Assembly: GCA_023434145.1 (NCBI GenBank)
Contig: JAEYTI010000088.1
Span: forward strand, 1-14,904
Length of the DNA stretch: 14,904 bases
Reading direction: 5' to 3'
DNA from: Chloroflexota bacterium
GTDB lineage: Bacteria > Chloroflexota > Anaerolineae > Anaerolineales > Anaerolineaceae
Shown: in pieces, positions 13,699 to 14,904 of the stretch
Layout of the letters: each line of letters opens with the position of its first letter
Numbering within the stretch: position 1 is the stretch's first letter
Position numbers and translations under genes: made by a program
Notes under the pieces: model-generated
The model's database searches: none
The model's input: the letters and a program-made list of their open reading frames with translations, nothing else
What the model was told of the DNA's origin: nothing

Positions 13699-14194
13699 TT
13701 TTGTTTCTCCTCCTCGCAGTCCTTTCAACATCGATGCCCTGGGTGAGAATTTCCAGCACCTGCGTGTGGGTACTGCGCAGGCGTTCGGCGATGCACCCAG
13801 CCAAATGTTCCAAAAAGATCCGCCCGGTCTCGGGGTAGCGGCTGCACAGTACCGGCAGGTTCGAACCACGAATGCGGAACGCGTTGCCTTTCTCTACCGC
13901 GACAGCCGCGGAGGAATACAGGTCACGGCTTAAGGCAGCGGACCAGCCAAATACGCCGCCAGGTTCGATGCGCGCCACAATGAGCGGCGGCCCATCATAT
14001 GGTTTGTAGTGTATCACCACCTCGCCCGACAGCAGGATGAACAGGTGCTCGGCTGGTTTGCCTTGCTCAAAAATCACTTCATCCTTGTCGAACGAACACT
14101 CCACCATGAAGGGCGCCAGCTGGCTGATCTGGTTTAAATCCAGACCTTCAAAAAGGGCAAGCCGGGCGTCATCTTGTCTGAACATTGTACCCAT
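13685..14194 (-). CDS. Cyclic-nucleotide-binding-fold protein without DNA-binding domain
   Basis: A 169-residue protein with one CNBD (about 12-110): LFEGLDLNQISQLAPFM, EVIFEQGKPAEHLFILLSGEVVIH and the cassette PGGVFGWSAALS...YSSAAVAVEKG. The usual FGE glutamate of the phosphate-binding cassette is Trp84 and the R-A pair is Ser-Ala, so cAMP or cGMP binding in the classical way is doubtful. The C-terminal part (111-160) is helical and basic but has no CRP-type helix-turn-helix. Starts at 14194 and 14185 are both possible and neither has a clear ribosome binding site. The gene overlaps the Nfu gene by 14 bases. It may sense another small ligand or interact with the Fe-S protein; this is inferred from context only. 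Confidence 0.78.
   Translation of the reverse strand: MGTMFRQDDARLALFEGLDLNQISQLAPFMVECSFDKDEVIFEQGKPAEHLFILLSGEVVIHYKPYDGPPLIVARIEPGGVFGWSAALSRDLYSSAAVAVEKGNAFRIRGSNLPVLCSRYPETGRIFLEHLAGCIAERLRSTHTQVLEILTQGIDVERTARRRNKNDRK
13707..13715 (-). promoter_or_regulatory. Ribosome binding site fixing the Nfu start
   Basis: GAGGAGGAG on the minus strand lies eight bases before the ATG at 13698, inside the 3' end of the CNBD gene. It settles the short 88-residue reading over the longer in-frame option to 13869. Confidence 0.7.
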
Positions 14195-14387
14195 GTTAAT
14201 GGAAGGGGAAAGCGATTAGTAGTGGCATATTTCCCTTTTGCTCTGACATTCATCATCCGAACTGTCCAAAACAAAAACCTACAGTAACTCCTTACCCACC
14301 TGAGCAGTACAACGTAAACTAAAATTGGAAGCCTCACCCTAAATCGTTACGGCTTCCTTACAGAGACCTAACAGCGGGTTCGCCAGC
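14195..14387. other. Region upstream of the CNBD gene, no gene seen
   Basis: This AT-richer stretch between the CNBD gene and the 14388 promoter holds no convincing reading frame on either strand. No good promoter for the CNBD gene was found. An in-frame extension upstream of 14194 was not supported by a ribosome binding site. Confidence 0.4.
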
Positions 14388-14416
14388 TTGACATCTCCGA
14401 GTAGATGGTTTATCAT
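14388..14416 (+). promoter_or_regulatory. Sigma-70-type promoter
   Basis: TTGACA (14388-14393), a 17-base spacer and TATCAT (14411-14416) form the best -35/-10 pair in the window. The predicted start is near 14423. A small hairpin, GTTAGAT-GACA-ATCTAAC (14424-14441), would form at the very 5' end of the transcript. No clear protein-coding gene follows. Confidence 0.55.
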
Positions 14417-14422
14417 CGAGAG

Positions 14423-14829
14423 TGTTAGATGACAATCTAACGTCCCCCATTGAACACTACCACGCCAGCACTTTAGGGATATCGGTACCGTCACGCTCAA
14501 CTGTGAGCGCGTTTGGGCTGTATTCTTCTGCTGTGTTGGCTTGCTCTACTGCCAGACGCCCCCCTGAGCTGGCTGTACCTCCTGCCGGCCGAAGCCAAGA
14601 ACGCTGCCGGCGCCTTTCACCCCCTGGCGCAGAATCACTGCCGAGCGCCCATCGCTGCCAACACTACCATCCCACCGAAGACCGCATCACAGTCTCATCG
14701 CTGCAATCACCGCACACCGAATCATCCTGCGCCATACTTGGACTTCGGCCGAGCAAGAGGTACCGCGAGCCGCTACCCCGCCAGGGGAAAGCCAACAGGC
14801 CCAACACAATTTGTGTTGGGCCTGGTTTT
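14423..14829 (+). ncRNA. Possible ~405-base untranslated transcript
   Basis: The segment runs from the predicted start of the 14388 promoter to the hairpin plus TTTT at 14796-14829. It begins with a 7-bp hairpin (14424-14441) and contains further short complementary stretches such as CGCTCA-ACTG-TGAGCG near 14494-14509. Plus-strand frames are open but have poor protein character: the longest, starting with GTG at 14422, reads through the terminator hairpin to 14850. Minus-strand frames carry short protein-like segments broken by stops. I found no signature of RNase P RNA, tmRNA or SRP RNA. It could be an unknown structured RNA, a leaderless small gene or a decayed gene; confidence is low. Confidence 0.25.
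14796..14829 (+). terminator. Hairpin followed by TTTT
   Basis: A perfect 14-bp inverted repeat (14796-14809 with 14811-14824, one central base) with a CAGGCCCAACAC arm is followed by GTTTT at 14825-14829. It is a reasonable plus-strand intrinsic terminator; the minus-strand exit (TTGGCTTTCC) is less T-rich. It implies a plus-strand transcript ending here. Confidence 0.65.
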
Positions 14830-14874
14830 ATAAGTGCTTCCCATGGCTAATATGTAGTTTCAAGGAGTTTTGGT

Positions 14875-14904
14875 GTCACAGGGGGTGGTCTCACCCCCTG
14901 TGAC
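14875..14904. repeat. Perfect 13-bp hairpin at the window edge
   Basis: The left arm is 14875-14887 and the right arm 14892-14904, with loop GTCT. All 13 pairs match and the stem may continue beyond the window. By analogy with the other paired hairpins it may close a minus-strand gene lying to the right. Confidence 0.5.

Noticed and set aside
14388..14829. RNase P RNA, tmRNA or SRP RNA
   Set aside because: The conserved core sequences of these RNAs were looked for on both strands and not found.
14422..14850. 142-codon plus-strand frame starting at GTG
   Set aside because: It translates through the terminator hairpin at 14796-14824, has poor protein character and no recognisable motif; kept only as a rival explanation of the transcript.
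1829..14904. The six hairpins as copies of one mobile repeat family
   Set aside because: Their arm sequences are unrelated; only the perfect symmetry and position are shared.

Overview
The window looks like a chromosomal segment of a Chloroflexota bacterium, probably of the Anaerolineae or a nearby class. I infer this from gene content, not from a marker gene. The clues are a long operon around a MutL/GlmL-like ASKHA ATPase with a zinc-ribbon membrane protein, Thr/Pro-rich envelope proteins with TPTPT-type linkers, a DHRS1-like reductase, and moderately high GC. I saw no tRNA, rRNA, CRISPR array, insertion sequence or integrase.

Layout. (1) 101-1821, plus strand: a two-gene unit with a small HAD-type protein and a DUF389-like membrane protein ending in an SH3-like domain. 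(2) 1822-1979: two perfect hairpins between convergent genes. (3) 10911 down to 1980, minus strand: eight tightly packed genes. In order of transcription these are a small soluble protein, a membrane protein with an extracytoplasmic-looking domain, a polytopic membrane protein, a 986-residue zinc-ribbon protein with a long disordered array of Trp-Leu motifs and a two-TM C-terminal module, a second polytopic protein, the GlmL-like ATPase, a KOW-domain protein with a barrel-sandwich-like N-terminus, and a Thr/Ala-rich protein with a sortase-like C-terminal tail. (4) 12667-11057, minus strand: a PIG-L family deacetylase and a DHRS1-like short-chain dehydrogenase. (5) 12879-13286, plus strand: a SHOCT-like small protein. 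(6) 13287-13431: two more perfect palindromes at a second convergent junction. (7) 14194-13432, minus strand: a cyclic-nucleotide-binding-fold protein overlapping a NifU C-terminal-domain protein. (8) 14195-14904: no convincing gene, but a good sigma-70-type promoter, a terminator-like hairpin about 405 bases downstream, and a further hairpin cut by the window edge.

How it may work together. The eight-gene operon is the strongest candidate for an undescribed system. The actin-fold ATPase has no glutamate mutase genes beside it. It sits instead with three multi-pass or TM-anchored proteins, a scaffold-like zinc-ribbon protein and a possible surface protein, which suggests a cytoplasmic ATPase serving an envelope assembly, similar in logic to PilM or FtsA. 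That reading is inference; only the gene order, overlaps, motifs and predicted membrane segments are visible. Two further patterns recur. Three transcription units have a -10-like element placed so that transcription would start at or one base from the start codon, implying leaderless mRNAs. Both convergent junctions carry a pair of perfect, mismatch-free hairpins.
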